Source: Cobetia marina (GTDB lineage Bacteria > Pseudomonadota > Gammaproteobacteria > Pseudomonadales > Halomonadaceae). Taken from it: a stretch of DNA of 64,000 nt. Made by a program: the position numbers and the translations under genes. Numbering within the stretch: the stretch's first letter is position 1; every line of letters begins with the position of its first letter. This document shows positions 44,983-53,108 of this stretch, piece after piece. The notes under the pieces are model-generated. The model saw only the letters and a program-made list of their open reading frames with translations. It had not been told where the DNA came from and searched no databases. Location of the stretch: contig NZ_CP017114.1 in assembly GCF_001720485.1 (NCBI RefSeq), forward strand, positions 2,666,001 to 2,730,000, given 5' to 3'.

Positions 44983-46328
44983 GCTTCAAGGCCTATGACG
45001 AATATAAGGACTCCGGCGTCGAGTGGCTGGGGAAAGTGCCTAGCCACTGGAAAATAAGCCGTATTAAGCTTCTTGCTGAATTGGTTACTGGTATCACTCC
45101 ACCCAGCGATGACTTATCAAATTATGCTGATTCTGGCTGGCCTTGGCTTAGACCTGATGACTTAGATGAATCAGGAGCCTCATCGCATGGAACAAAATTT
45201 TTAACGACTAAAGGCTGGAACTTCTGTAGGCCTATCCCACCACACTCTACTTTAGTGTGCTGCATTGGCAGTATTGGGAAAATAGGTTTCAACAAAAGCC
45301 TATCGTGCACAAACCAACAAATTACCAGCTTAATCCCTAAGCAAAGCCCCAAATTCTTGTTTTATCTTTTGAAAGCCTGTAAGAATGAGCTCGAATTATA
45401 TGCCACAGGGAATGTACTTCGCATATTGAACGCGGAGCGTTTAGGGAACATTTCAATAATAATCCCGACATTACCAGAGAGTAGAAAAATAGCTATTTTC
45501 CTCGATCACGAAACCGCACGTATCGATGCGCTGATCGAGGAGCAACAACGCCTGATCACCCTCCTCAAGGAGAAGCGTCAGGCGGTGATCTCGCACGCCG
45601 TCACCAAGGGACTGGACCCGAATGTGCCGATGAAGGACTCCGGCGTGGAGTGGCTGGGAGACGTGCCGGCGCATTGGGTAAAAAAGCGCCTAAAGAACAT
45701 ATCCCCCTTTATAACTGTAGGAATTGTTGTAAATCCCAGCAGCTATATTTCTGAAGATGGCTTGCCATTCATATATGGCGGAGAGGTAAAAGAAGGTTTC
45801 ATAGAATTAACAAAAGTCAGAAAAATCAGCAGAAAAGACAGTCTTTCAAACAAGAAAACTATGCTTCAAAAAGATGATCTTATCACTATGCGAGTAGGCT
45901 ACCCAGGAATTACAGCTGTAGTGCCTGCCGCATGTGAAGGTGGCAATTGCGCATCCGTAATGTTACTAAAGAGAGGGAGCTTCAACTCTTCTTGGTTATG
46001 CTATGTGATGAATAATCGCTTGATAAGACATCAGGTCGAAATCGTCCAATATGGTGCAGCGCAAAAACAATTTAACATTGCTGATGCTATTGAATTTTGG
46101 CTTTATACACCTCCAGCTAACGAGCAAAATTTAATCGCAGAATACTTAAGCGAAGAAGAAGAATTATTCAGGGAGTTAACAAATAATAATTTTGAAGCAA
46201 TAAAATTACTTAAGGAACGTCGCTCTGCCCTGATCTCCGCCGCTGTCACCGGCAAGATCGATGTGCGTGACTGGCAGCCGCCAAAGGCTAACCAGACAGC
46301 AGCCGAACCAGCGGAGGCCAGCGCATGA
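44979..46328 (+). CDS. hsdS: Type I restriction specificity subunit HsdS
   Basis: 449 residues with two target-recognition domains, each opened by a near-identical D-S-G-V-E-W-L-G-x-V-P-x-H-W block and closed by a conserved helical spacer (I-A-x-F-L-D-H-E-T-A-R-I-D-A-L and the L-L-K-E-x-R repeats). The two variable parts (about 45.05-45.50 and 45.68-46.21 kb) are clearly AT-rich, while the conserved parts match the GC of hsdM/hsdR, showing that the recognition domains were exchanged separately from the rest. Overlaps both neighbours by 4 bp. The DNA target cannot be read from sequence. Confidence 0.95.
   Translation: MSFKAYDEYKDSGVEWLGKVPSHWKISRIKLLAELVTGITPPSDDLSNYADSGWPWLRPDDLDESGASSHGTKFLTTKGWNFCRPIPPHSTLVCCIGSIGKIGFNKSLSCTNQQITSLIPKQSPKFLFYLLKACKNELELYATGNVLRILNAERLGNISIIIPTLPESRKIAIFLDHETARIDALIEEQQRLITLLKEKRQAVISHAVTKGLDPNVPMKDSGVEWLGDVPAHWVKKRLKNISPFITVGIVVNPSSYISEDGLPFIYGGEVKEGFIELTKVRKISRKDSLSNKKTMLQKDDLITMRVGYPGITAVVPAACEGGNCASVMLLKRGSFNSSWLCYVMNNRLIRHQVEIVQYGAAQKQFNIADAIEFWLYTPPANEQNLIAEYLSEEEELFRELTNNNFEAIKLLKERRSALISAAVTGKIDVRDWQPPKANQTAAEPAEASA
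45006..45050 (+). repeat. hsdS internal direct repeat, copy 1
   Basis: 45-bp segment before the first recognition domain, matching 45633-45677 at 36 of 45 positions; the likely site for recombination that swaps recognition domains. Confidence 0.8.
45633..45677 (+). repeat. hsdS internal direct repeat, copy 2
   Basis: Second copy of the 45-bp segment, placed before the second recognition domain. Confidence 0.8.
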
Positions 46329-47275
46329 GCCAGGGGCGCAGTATCCGGTTATTTCTGGTCGATGGCACACCGAGTGGCCTGATGACTGCCGAAATCATGA
46401 ACTGGACCGGGCATGTCATCACCGGCCCGCGGGGTAAATTGAGCCAGCTGGTGCAGCGCCCTGAGTGCTGTCGTACCGGTATCTACTTCCTGATCGGCCC
46501 TCCCGCCGAGGATAGCTCTCTGCCGTCGGTGTATATCGGCGAGAGCGATGACGTAGCCACCCGCCTCAAACAGCACAACCGCCCGGAGGACAAAGGCGGC
46601 AAGGACTTCTGGGAGCGGGTGTGCCTGGTGACAAGCAAGGACCAGAACCTGACCAAGGCCCACGCCAAACACCTCGAAAGCCTGTTGATGCAGGCCGCGC
46701 GTGAGGCCGGCCAATGCCATCTGCTCAATGGCACCGCCCACGAGTACGGCGGCCTGCCGGAATCGGACCGTGCCGACATGGCCTTCTTCATGGAGCAGAT
46801 TCGCACCGTACTCCCGGTGCTCAGCTTCGACTTTCTCCGTGAGCGCCCCACCCCGTCAGCTTCCAGTACCACTGTCGAACCGGCTGACACCAGTGCTCAA
46901 GCATCACCACTCTTTGTGGCAGAGGTGCCGCGCTTCGGTATCAAGGCGCTGGGCAAGGAAATCGAAGGCGAGTTTTATGTCTTGAAGGGGTCGCTGGCCA
47001 AGGGCAGCTGGACAGGCAAAGGCGGGGGCTATCAGAACCTTTACCAGCAACTCTGTGACAACGGGGTACTGATCGAGGCGGAAAAAGGATTACGCTGCTT
47101 TTCTACCGATCAGGCTTTCTCGAGTCCCAGCGCCGCCGCCGCGGTGGTGTCCGGCCGTGCAGCCAATGGGCGCGAGCACTGGAAGACAGAAAGCACCGGC
47201 CAGACCTACGCGGACTGGCAAGACAGCGTGGTAATGACGACCCCCAGCGCCACCGATGAAGGCTACGCCCAATAA
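46325..47275 (+). CDS. GIY-YIG nuclease-fold protein with C-terminal DUF4357-like domain
   Basis: 316 residues. G-I-Y-F-L-I-G followed by V-Y-I-G-E-S-D-D-V-A-T-R-L-K-Q-H is the GIY-YIG motif with its catalytic-type Arg. The C-terminal part (G-E-F-Y-V-L-K-G-S, Y-Q-N-L-Y-Q-Q-L) resembles DUF4357. It overlaps hsdS by 4 bp and sits 56 bp before hsdR, so it is a fixed part of this restriction operon. It is not a standard type I subunit. It might add a second nuclease activity, help DNA release, or act as an independent defence function. Catalytic competence is not certain from the motif alone. Confidence 0.85.
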   Translation: MSQGRSIRLFLVDGTPSGLMTAEIMNWTGHVITGPRGKLSQLVQRPECCRTGIYFLIGPPAEDSSLPSVYIGESDDVATRLKQHNRPEDKGGKDFWERVCLVTSKDQNLTKAHAKHLESLLMQAAREAGQCHLLNGTAHEYGGLPESDRADMAFFMEQIRTVLPVLSFDFLRERPTPSASSTTVEPADTSAQASPLFVAEVPRFGIKALGKEIEGEFYVLKGSLAKGSWTGKGGGYQNLYQQLCDNGVLIEAEKGLRCFSTDQAFSSPSAAAAVVSGRAANGREHWKTESTGQTYADWQDSVVMTTPSATDEGYAQ

Positions 47276-47331
47276 CGTACCAGTGAGTCAGGCCAGCATG
47301 CCGACTCCTCACGAACAAGCAGGAATGCCTC

Positions 47332-50300
47332 ATGGCTGATAGCAAGGAAGCGCAGTTTCAGCAGGACATCGTCGATAGCCTCGTCGCCAGTGGCTGGCAG
47401 CTGGGCAAGGCGAGTCAGTACGATCGCGCCACGGCGCTTTACCCCGAAGATGTGATTGCCTACCAGAAGGCCGCCTGGCCGGAGCGCTGGAACAAGCTCT
47501 GCGGCAACCAACAGAAGCCTGAGCAGGTGCTGATTCAGCAAACGGAGCGTCACCTCAAGAAGGTGGGCACGCTGGCCGTGTTGCGCCACGGTTTCAAGAT
47601 ACCGGGCAATACGTTGGTGATGTGCAGCTTCATGCCGGACCACGCCATGAATCCGGAGTCGGTGCAGCGCTATCAGGCCAATATCCTGCGCGTGGTACCG
47701 GAGGTGTCCTACTCCCTGCATGCCAAGGACAGCAGCAATGGCAAGGCCAGCTACAACCCACGGCTGGACCTCGTGCTGTTCGTCAATGGCCTGCCGGTGG
47801 CCACGCTGGAACTGAAGAGCGCCTTCAAGCAATCGCTGGAAGCCGCCAAGCGTCAGTACCGCAAGGACCGCCCGCTGAAAGACCCCATCACCCGCAAGGA
47901 AGAGCCGCTGCTGTCCTTCAAGCGTGGGGCACTGGTGCACTTCGTGGCACGTCAGGATGAAATAGCGATGACCACCCGTCTGGCGGGCGACAAGACCTTC
48001 TTCCTGCCCTTCAACCGAGGCAGCGAGGAAGGCGGAGCCGGCAACCCGCCTGCGGAGGACGCCAACAGCTATGCCACCGACTATCTGTGGAAGCAGGTAC
48101 TGCAGCCGGATGCCTGGCTGAAGATCATCGGCCGCTTCCTCCACCTGGAGGAGAAGACCAGCGAGGACTTCGCAGGCAACCGCATCACCAAGGAAACGAT
48201 GATCTTCCCGCGTTTCCATCAGTGGCAGGTCGTCAATCAACTGCTTGAGGCCACACGCAATGAGGGGGCGGGCAACCGCTACCTGATCCAACACAGTGCG
48301 GGGTCAGGCAAGTCAAATTCCATCGCTTGGACGGCGCATCAGCTGGCCAACCTGTATGCCGAGGATGGCAGCCGCATGTTCAACTCCGTCATCGTGGTGA
48401 CGGACCGCACCGTGCTGGACAGTCAGCTGCAGAACACCATTTATCAGTTTGAGCATGCCCACGGCGTGGTGTGCCCCATCAGCCGTGAAGGCGCGAGTGC
48501 CAGTAAGTCAGTCCAGCTCGCGGATGCCCTGGCGGCCAACACCCGCATCATCATCGTGACCCTACAGACCTTCCCCGCCCTCTTCGATGCGCTGGAGAAG
48601 CGCCCCAAGCTGGCGGAAGGCCACTATGCCGTCATCGCGGATGAGGCCCACTCCTCTCAGACGGGCTCGTCTGCAGGCAAGCTCAAAGCTCTGCTCAATA
48701 GCGCCGGGCAGACCAATGATCCAGAAGCTGAGCTGAGCAGCGAAGAGGTTATGGAAGCGGCCGTGGCGGCGCGCAGTGCCAGTCAGCGCATCAGCTACTA
48801 CGCCTTCACCGCCACGCCCAAGGGCCGCACCTTGGAATTGTTCGGGGTACGCCCGGAGCCGGATCTGCCAGCCAGCGATAGCAACAAGCCTCGCCCCTTC
48901 CACCTCTACTCCATGCGTCAGGCCATCGAGGAAGGCTTCATTCTCGATGTACTACGTCGCTATACCACCTACAAGACGGCATGGAAGCTCTCGCATCCGG
49001 ATGGCGAAGAGATAGAGGTGGACTCAAAGAAGGCCAGCCGCACCCTGGCGCGCTGGGTACGCTTGCACCCGCACAACATCAATCAGCGGGTCGAAGTCAT
49101 CGTCGAACACTTCCGCCATAACGTGCGCCACCTGCTCAACGGTCAGGCCAAGGCGATGGTGGTCACCAGCAGTCGGCAAGAGGCTGTGCGCTATCAGCTG
49201 GCGATGCTCGCCTATGTGAAAGACAAGGGCTATGACGACGTGCACCCGCTGGTGGCCTTCTCGGGAAGCGTGCCGGCCGATGATGTCATCCCCGAGGAAG
49301 TCACCGAGGCCAGCGCCCTGCTCAATGCAGGAGTAAAAGGCCGCGACCTTGCCACGGCACTCGATAGCGACGACTTCAATGTGATGATCGCCGCCAACAA
49401 GTACCAGACCGGCTTCGACCAGCCCAAGCTATGCGCCATGTACGTGGACAAGAAGCTACAAGGCGTGGAGTGCGTGCAGACTCTCTCGCGCCTCAATCGT
49501 CTCTTCCCCGGCAAGGAAACCTTCATCCTCGACTTCTTCAATGACACTCAGGACATTCTGGATGCTTTCGCGCCCTACTACCGGGAAAGCGAGCTGGCCA
49601 CGGTGTCAGACCCGCAAGTCATCTATGACATGCAGCAAAGTCTGGATGACACCGGCATCTACCACGGACAGGAAGTCACCCAGTTTGCCGAAGCCTTCTT
49701 TGACCCCAAGGCACCCTCATCGCAGCTGTCGTTTTACTGTGACCCGGCGCGTGATCGCTTCAACAAGCGTTATGTCGCGCTGACCGAACACATACGCGTG
49801 TGGCGTGACGCGCGTGACATTGCCGAGAAGAACGGCGATGAGATGGGCCTTAAGCGCGCCGAGCAAGAGCTCAAGGATGCAGGCACCTCTCGTGATGAGC
49901 TCGACCTGTTCCGCAAGAACCTCAAAAGCTTCGTGCGCGCCTACGAGTTTCTCTCACAGATCATCTCCTACGAGGATACAGAGCTGGAGCAGCTTTGCGT
50001 GTTCGCCAAGCACCTGAGTCCACTACTGCGGGAAGACCGTCTCAAGGACCCGGAGCTGGACGTCAGCGAGCTAGAGCTGACGCACTACCGCCAGACCAAG
50101 CATCAGGAGCAGGAGCTGCGACTGGAAGAGCAGGAAGGCGAATTTGGGCTGGACTCCATCACCGAGGTCGGCTCCGGCACCCCGAAAGATCCGGAGAAGA
50201 AGAAGCTGGATGAGATCATCGACACCCTGAATGACCTCTACGGTGCCGAGATCCAGGACGACGACAAGCTCCACTTCGCCAATGGTCTCGCCACCCGCCT

Positions 50301-50529
50301 TGAGCGAGATGAAGACCTCATGGGGCAGGTCAACAGCTACAGCCTCGAAGACGCCATGAAGGGCCTGCTACCCAAGCGCCTAAACGACGTACTGCTCGAT
50401 GCACTGGCTGACCAAGAGAAGATGTCCATGCCGATACTGGAAGACGGCGGGATAGAGAAACGCTTCGCTCACCTGATGTATCAGCTGCTCCGGCAGCGGA
50501 GTGAAGGCGGCAAGGGGGTGCAGGGGTAA
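47332..50529 (+). CDS. hsdR: Type I restriction endonuclease/translocase subunit HsdR
   Basis: 1065 residues. N-terminal PD-(D/E)XK nuclease (D146 in L-D-L-V-L-F, E160-L-K162), then an SF2 DNA translocase with Walker A S-A-G-S-G-K-S (322-328), Walker B-box D437-E-A-H440 and motif III F-T-A-T-P-K, and the later Q-T-G-F-D-Q-P and T-L-S-R-L-N-R motifs. The C-terminal helical part that docks on HsdM/S follows. All motor and nuclease residues that I can check are intact, so the system should be active. Start has AGGA upstream. A strong hairpin follows the stop. Confidence 0.96.
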   Translation: MADSKEAQFQQDIVDSLVASGWQLGKASQYDRATALYPEDVIAYQKAAWPERWNKLCGNQQKPEQVLIQQTERHLKKVGTLAVLRHGFKIPGNTLVMCSFMPDHAMNPESVQRYQANILRVVPEVSYSLHAKDSSNGKASYNPRLDLVLFVNGLPVATLELKSAFKQSLEAAKRQYRKDRPLKDPITRKEEPLLSFKRGALVHFVARQDEIAMTTRLAGDKTFFLPFNRGSEEGGAGNPPAEDANSYATDYLWKQVLQPDAWLKIIGRFLHLEEKTSEDFAGNRITKETMIFPRFHQWQVVNQLLEATRNEGAGNRYLIQHSAGSGKSNSIAWTAHQLANLYAEDGSRMFNSVIVVTDRTVLDSQLQNTIYQFEHAHGVVCPISREGASASKSVQLADALAANTRIIIVTLQTFPALFDALEKRPKLAEGHYAVIADEAHSSQTGSSAGKLKALLNSAGQTNDPEAELSSEEVMEAAVAARSASQRISYYAFTATPKGRTLELFGVRPEPDLPASDSNKPRPFHLYSMRQAIEEGFILDVLRRYTTYKTAWKLSHPDGEEIEVDSKKASRTLARWVRLHPHNINQRVEVIVEHFRHNVRHLLNGQAKAMVVTSSRQEAVRYQLAMLAYVKDKGYDDVHPLVAFSGSVPADDVIPEEVTEASALLNAGVKGRDLATALDSDDFNVMIAANKYQTGFDQPKLCAMYVDKKLQGVECVQTLSRLNRLFPGKETFILDFFNDTQDILDAFAPYYRESELATVSDPQVIYDMQQSLDDTGIYHGQEVTQFAEAFFDPKAPSSQLSFYCDPARDRFNKRYVALTEHIRVWRDARDIAEKNGDEMGLKRAEQELKDAGTSRDELDLFRKNLKSFVRAYEFLSQIISYEDTELEQLCVFAKHLSPLLREDRLKDPELDVSELELTHYRQTKHQEQELRLEEQEGEFGLDSITEVGSGTPKDPEKKKLDEIIDTLNDLYGAEIQDDDKLHFANGLATRLERDEDLMGQVNSYSLEDAMKGLLPKRLNDVLLDALADQEKMSMPILEDGGIEKRFAHLMYQLLRQRSEGGKGVQG

Positions 50530-50544
50530 GAGCTAGGAAACGGC

Positions 50545-50576
50545 GGAGGTAGGGGCATGAGAATGCCCCTACCTCC
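50545..50576. terminator. Perfect 14-bp terminator hairpin after hsdR
   Basis: GGAGGTAGGGGCAT (50545-50558) and ATGCCCCTACCTCC (50563-50576) with a GAGA tetraloop, 15 bp after the hsdR stop and 41 bp from the end of the small convergent gene. Probably bidirectional. Confidence 0.85.
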
Positions 50577-50617
50577 AATAATCGGACCATCAAGATATCG
50601 TCTTAGCGAACCTACGC

Positions 50618-50773
50618 CTAGTCGTCATCGTCATAGTCCTCCATATCCTCTCTTGCCAATTGGCATGAATAGCACAGTTCACCATTCACTACGGATGTCA
50701 TACTTTCATTTTCCTCACGTCTATCCATACGAAGTGTGCAATAACAACCTGCACATTGATAATGATAAACCAT
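50618..50773 (-). CDS. 51-residue zinc-ribbon-like small protein
   Basis: Found by reading the minus strand of the gap between hsdR and the 421-residue gene. The ATG at 50773 is preceded by CAGGAG with 6-base spacing, an excellent ribosome binding site. Cys pairs C7-x-x-C10 (with C12) and C34-x-x-C37 match a zinc ribbon with a 23-residue charged loop (R-M-D-R-R-E-E-N-E). The end is acidic (D-Y-D-D-D-D). It begins 60 bp after the 421-residue gene on the same strand, so the two are probably one transcript. No family recognised. Too short for a usual ORF cutoff, but the start signal and Cys spacing make a chance frame unlikely. Confidence 0.7.
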   Translation of the reverse strand: MVYHYQCAGCYCTLRMDRREENESMTSVVNGELCYSCQLAREDMEDYDDDD

Positions 50774-50833
50774 AGAAATCTCCTGGTAGATGATGAGTCT
50801 CAGACATCATAAATCATATGAGCAGTTACGCGA

Positions 50834-52099
50834 CTATATATACTTTACTTCAGGAACAAAGCCTCCATTACGAGCGAGCTCTGACTTCAAAGATGAAAGA
50901 CCTATATCTTTAGCGCCCAGCCATTCAGACAGTTTCTTTACAGTTTCTACTACCTGGTCACTTGGTAAATCTCTAATCACAAACCTACGTGTGCAAATGC
51001 AGTCAAACTCACTATCAGGTAGCAACCTTAGGGACTCGTTTTCTCTCAGAAAGTATCCTAGATTATAAAATGCCCTATACAAATTCAGCTCAACGGCCAA
51101 ATGATACTCAAGATTTTGGTTGATAATCAGCTTAACTGATACTTTATTGAATCTCTCTGGAAATACGTCAAGTAACTCGTCAAATTTCTTGTAGCTAGCT
51201 TTGTGTCTGACAGACGCATCACCCAGCTCATTGAAAAACTGTGGACTTTCGTGAGATATCTCTGAATCTAACCAGCTAGAGCTATGCCATACTTCCTCGC
51301 CGACAATGACGCATTCAATCTCTTTTGCGCGATCAGATATCTCGTCACTGACAACACTATCTACATTCAGGTCTAGTCCTTTTTCTTCAAAAAGTACTCT
51401 GTCACTTGAATATAGAGACAACTCACATATTAACAACAAGAAAATCCATACGTCGGTATGTCGCATTTCATGCTGGAAGGCAGGGAACACCAACCCATGC
51501 CTAGAAAGAATGGCATCAAAAATCTCTCTACCTGGAAGCTCTTGCTTACTATTGCGTGTAAAAAGACCATCCTCCTCTACACCATAGTGATCAATATCGC
51601 CATAATCTCTAACTTCTTCTACAGATCTATTTTCAGCGTACCACTGCTGAAATTCAGCGTCGTGGATAATATGGTAAAGACGCTCGGCTACATTTGAATC
51701 CACCTTATAGCTAGAATCATTTATATAGCTATTTACTTCTATAGGCAGAAGGCACTTCTTGAGAATATCCATCGCCTGTTGAGACTGTAATGCCTTCTTG
51801 GCACGCAGCCATTGCCTTGCCAATAGAACCTGCTCTGTTGTCTCGATCACTTCTTGGAGAGATGTCCATACCTCGCTCACCAGATAAATACCAGGGGCAG
51901 CTTGAGGACGGCCGTAGTTTTGATAAAGCTTCTCTGCTGAGTCCTTGGGTAATTGCCACTCGCCTTTCTTGCCTTCAGAGATTCTCGCTGGAGCCACTCC
52001 AATGAGTTTCGCAATATTTTGTGCCTGATCATGGGCAGTCACATACCGCAAGAGAAGCTTCGTGTCGCTCTTGGATAACTTCGGGTTCTGGTCGATCAT
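50834..52099 (-). CDS. Unrecognised 421-residue protein with possible N-terminal HTH
   Basis: The N-terminal 70 residues (L-L-L-R-Y-V-T-A-H-D-Q-A-Q-N-I-A-K-L-I-G-V-A-P-A-R-I-S-E) look like a Cro/CI-type helix-turn-helix. The rest is acidic, mostly helical, with no signal peptide and no motif I can name. AT-rich DNA, like the RADAR genes, and a good start signal (GGGAG, 8 bases). Lies in the defence island, followed by the 51-residue zinc-ribbon gene. Candidates are a novel defence effector, a regulator of the island or a transposon cargo protein; none is supported by a specific motif. Confidence 0.75.
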   Translation of the reverse strand: MIDQNPKLSKSDTKLLLRYVTAHDQAQNIAKLIGVAPARISEGKKGEWQLPKDSAEKLYQNYGRPQAAPGIYLVSEVWTSLQEVIETTEQVLLARQWLRAKKALQSQQAMDILKKCLLPIEVNSYINDSSYKVDSNVAERLYHIIHDAEFQQWYAENRSVEEVRDYGDIDHYGVEEDGLFTRNSKQELPGREIFDAILSRHGLVFPAFQHEMRHTDVWIFLLLICELSLYSSDRVLFEEKGLDLNVDSVVSDEISDRAKEIECVIVGEEVWHSSSWLDSEISHESPQFFNELGDASVRHKASYKKFDELLDVFPERFNKVSVKLIINQNLEYHLAVELNLYRAFYNLGYFLRENESLRLLPDSEFDCICTRRFVIRDLPSDQVVETVKKLSEWLGAKDIGLSSLKSELARNGGFVPEVKYI

Positions 52100-52529
52100 G
52101 GATATTCTCCCTGTGATGATGGAACGAACATCAGCATAGAGAATAGCGAAGTACGGAAATAGCGTAATTTTTCTGAATTTATTACAGATCAGTGTCGAAA
52201 CATCAAGAAATACGAATAAAATCAGACACTTAAAACAATACCCGTTTGGAGAGATCGGGGTTCAAACCTAGACTTAAAAATACTTCCAGCAATTGGGGCC
52301 CAGGGTAGAGGCAGGAGGGCCAGCGTCGGTACCCTTCTCGGCTCACCGACCAAAGTGAAGCAGAGCATGGGGTATCGACAGAAGACCGTACCCAATGATC
52401 CCAATTCCACGCCCGCTATAACTTGAACATGAACTACCGGTAGATCGGCAGTGAGCCGAGACTCCACAGTAGCCGATCAGCCGTAAGATTCGCCGCACTG
52501 CCACCAAGTGGACAAAGCGCCTTCCAAGC
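52100..52529. other. 430-bp region upstream of the 421-residue gene, mobile-element debris
   Basis: AT-rich promoter-like sequence for the minus-strand gene near 52100-52250, then sequence that seems to be the decayed 5' part of the IS30-type gene. No intact gene. Confidence 0.45.
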
Positions 52530-52965
52530 ATGATGGCCGCTGTTGCCGGTCCGCTACGTGAGGAGTGGAGCCCACAGCAAATCAGTGGCTTCATGGCGCC
52601 CTTGGCCGGCGTTAGTGCCAGTCATCAAGGAATCGACTCCTTGATCTGGGACGACCAGGTACGGAGTGGTGACCTTTGGCGAGATCGCCCAGAAGACAGG
52701 CACGGCGATCTACTTCACTGACCCACATAACCCATGGCAGCGAGGTTCGAACGAGAGCAGCAGCGGGCTGTTGCGACAGTATCTGCCAAAAGCCACGTAT
52801 CTCTCCGTCTACAGCTAGGAAGAGCTCGGTGAGATCGCCGACTCAATGAACACACGGCCTCACCAGACACTGAACTGGCGAACCCCGGTGGAAATCTACG
52901 CAGAGGTGCTTATAAAATCCGCGGCGATCCGAGCACCCTTCAATAGCGTTGCGCTTGGGACCTGA
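52530..52965 (+). pseudogene. IS30-family transposase remnant
   Basis: Two pieces in different frames. 52530-52650 or so encodes P-L-R-E-E-W-S-P-Q-Q-I-S-G and S-H-Q-G-I, typical of the middle of IS30 transposases. From about 52699 another frame gives [23 protein letters not shown] and N-T-R-P-H-Q-T-L-N-W-R-T-P, the IS30 DDE C-terminal block. An internal deletion, a frameshift and an in-frame stop (in the S-V-Y-S-stop-E-E-L segment) show it is dead. No terminal inverted repeats were found with confidence. Confidence 0.85.
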
Positions 52966-53108
52966 GATTGCCCTCTTTCTCTAACTAACAAGAAAAAGAT
53001 CATCGAAAGTGAAAATCCGTCCGAAGAACATACCCCAGCTCCACAACAGTATCGTACAGAGGTCGTAACAATGAGGCCAGCAGGTGTTGAACAATCAATA
53101 TATATGCG
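52966..53108. other. Short AT-rich gap after the IS30 remnant
   Basis: 143 bp with no gene, repeat or hairpin that I can support; it is the 3' side of rdrB. Confidence 0.4.

Noticed and set aside
51450..51500. H-E-M-R-H in the 421-residue protein as a zinc-protease HExxH
   Set aside because: The motif has a charged Arg inside and no hydrophobic context or third ligand as expected for a zincin.
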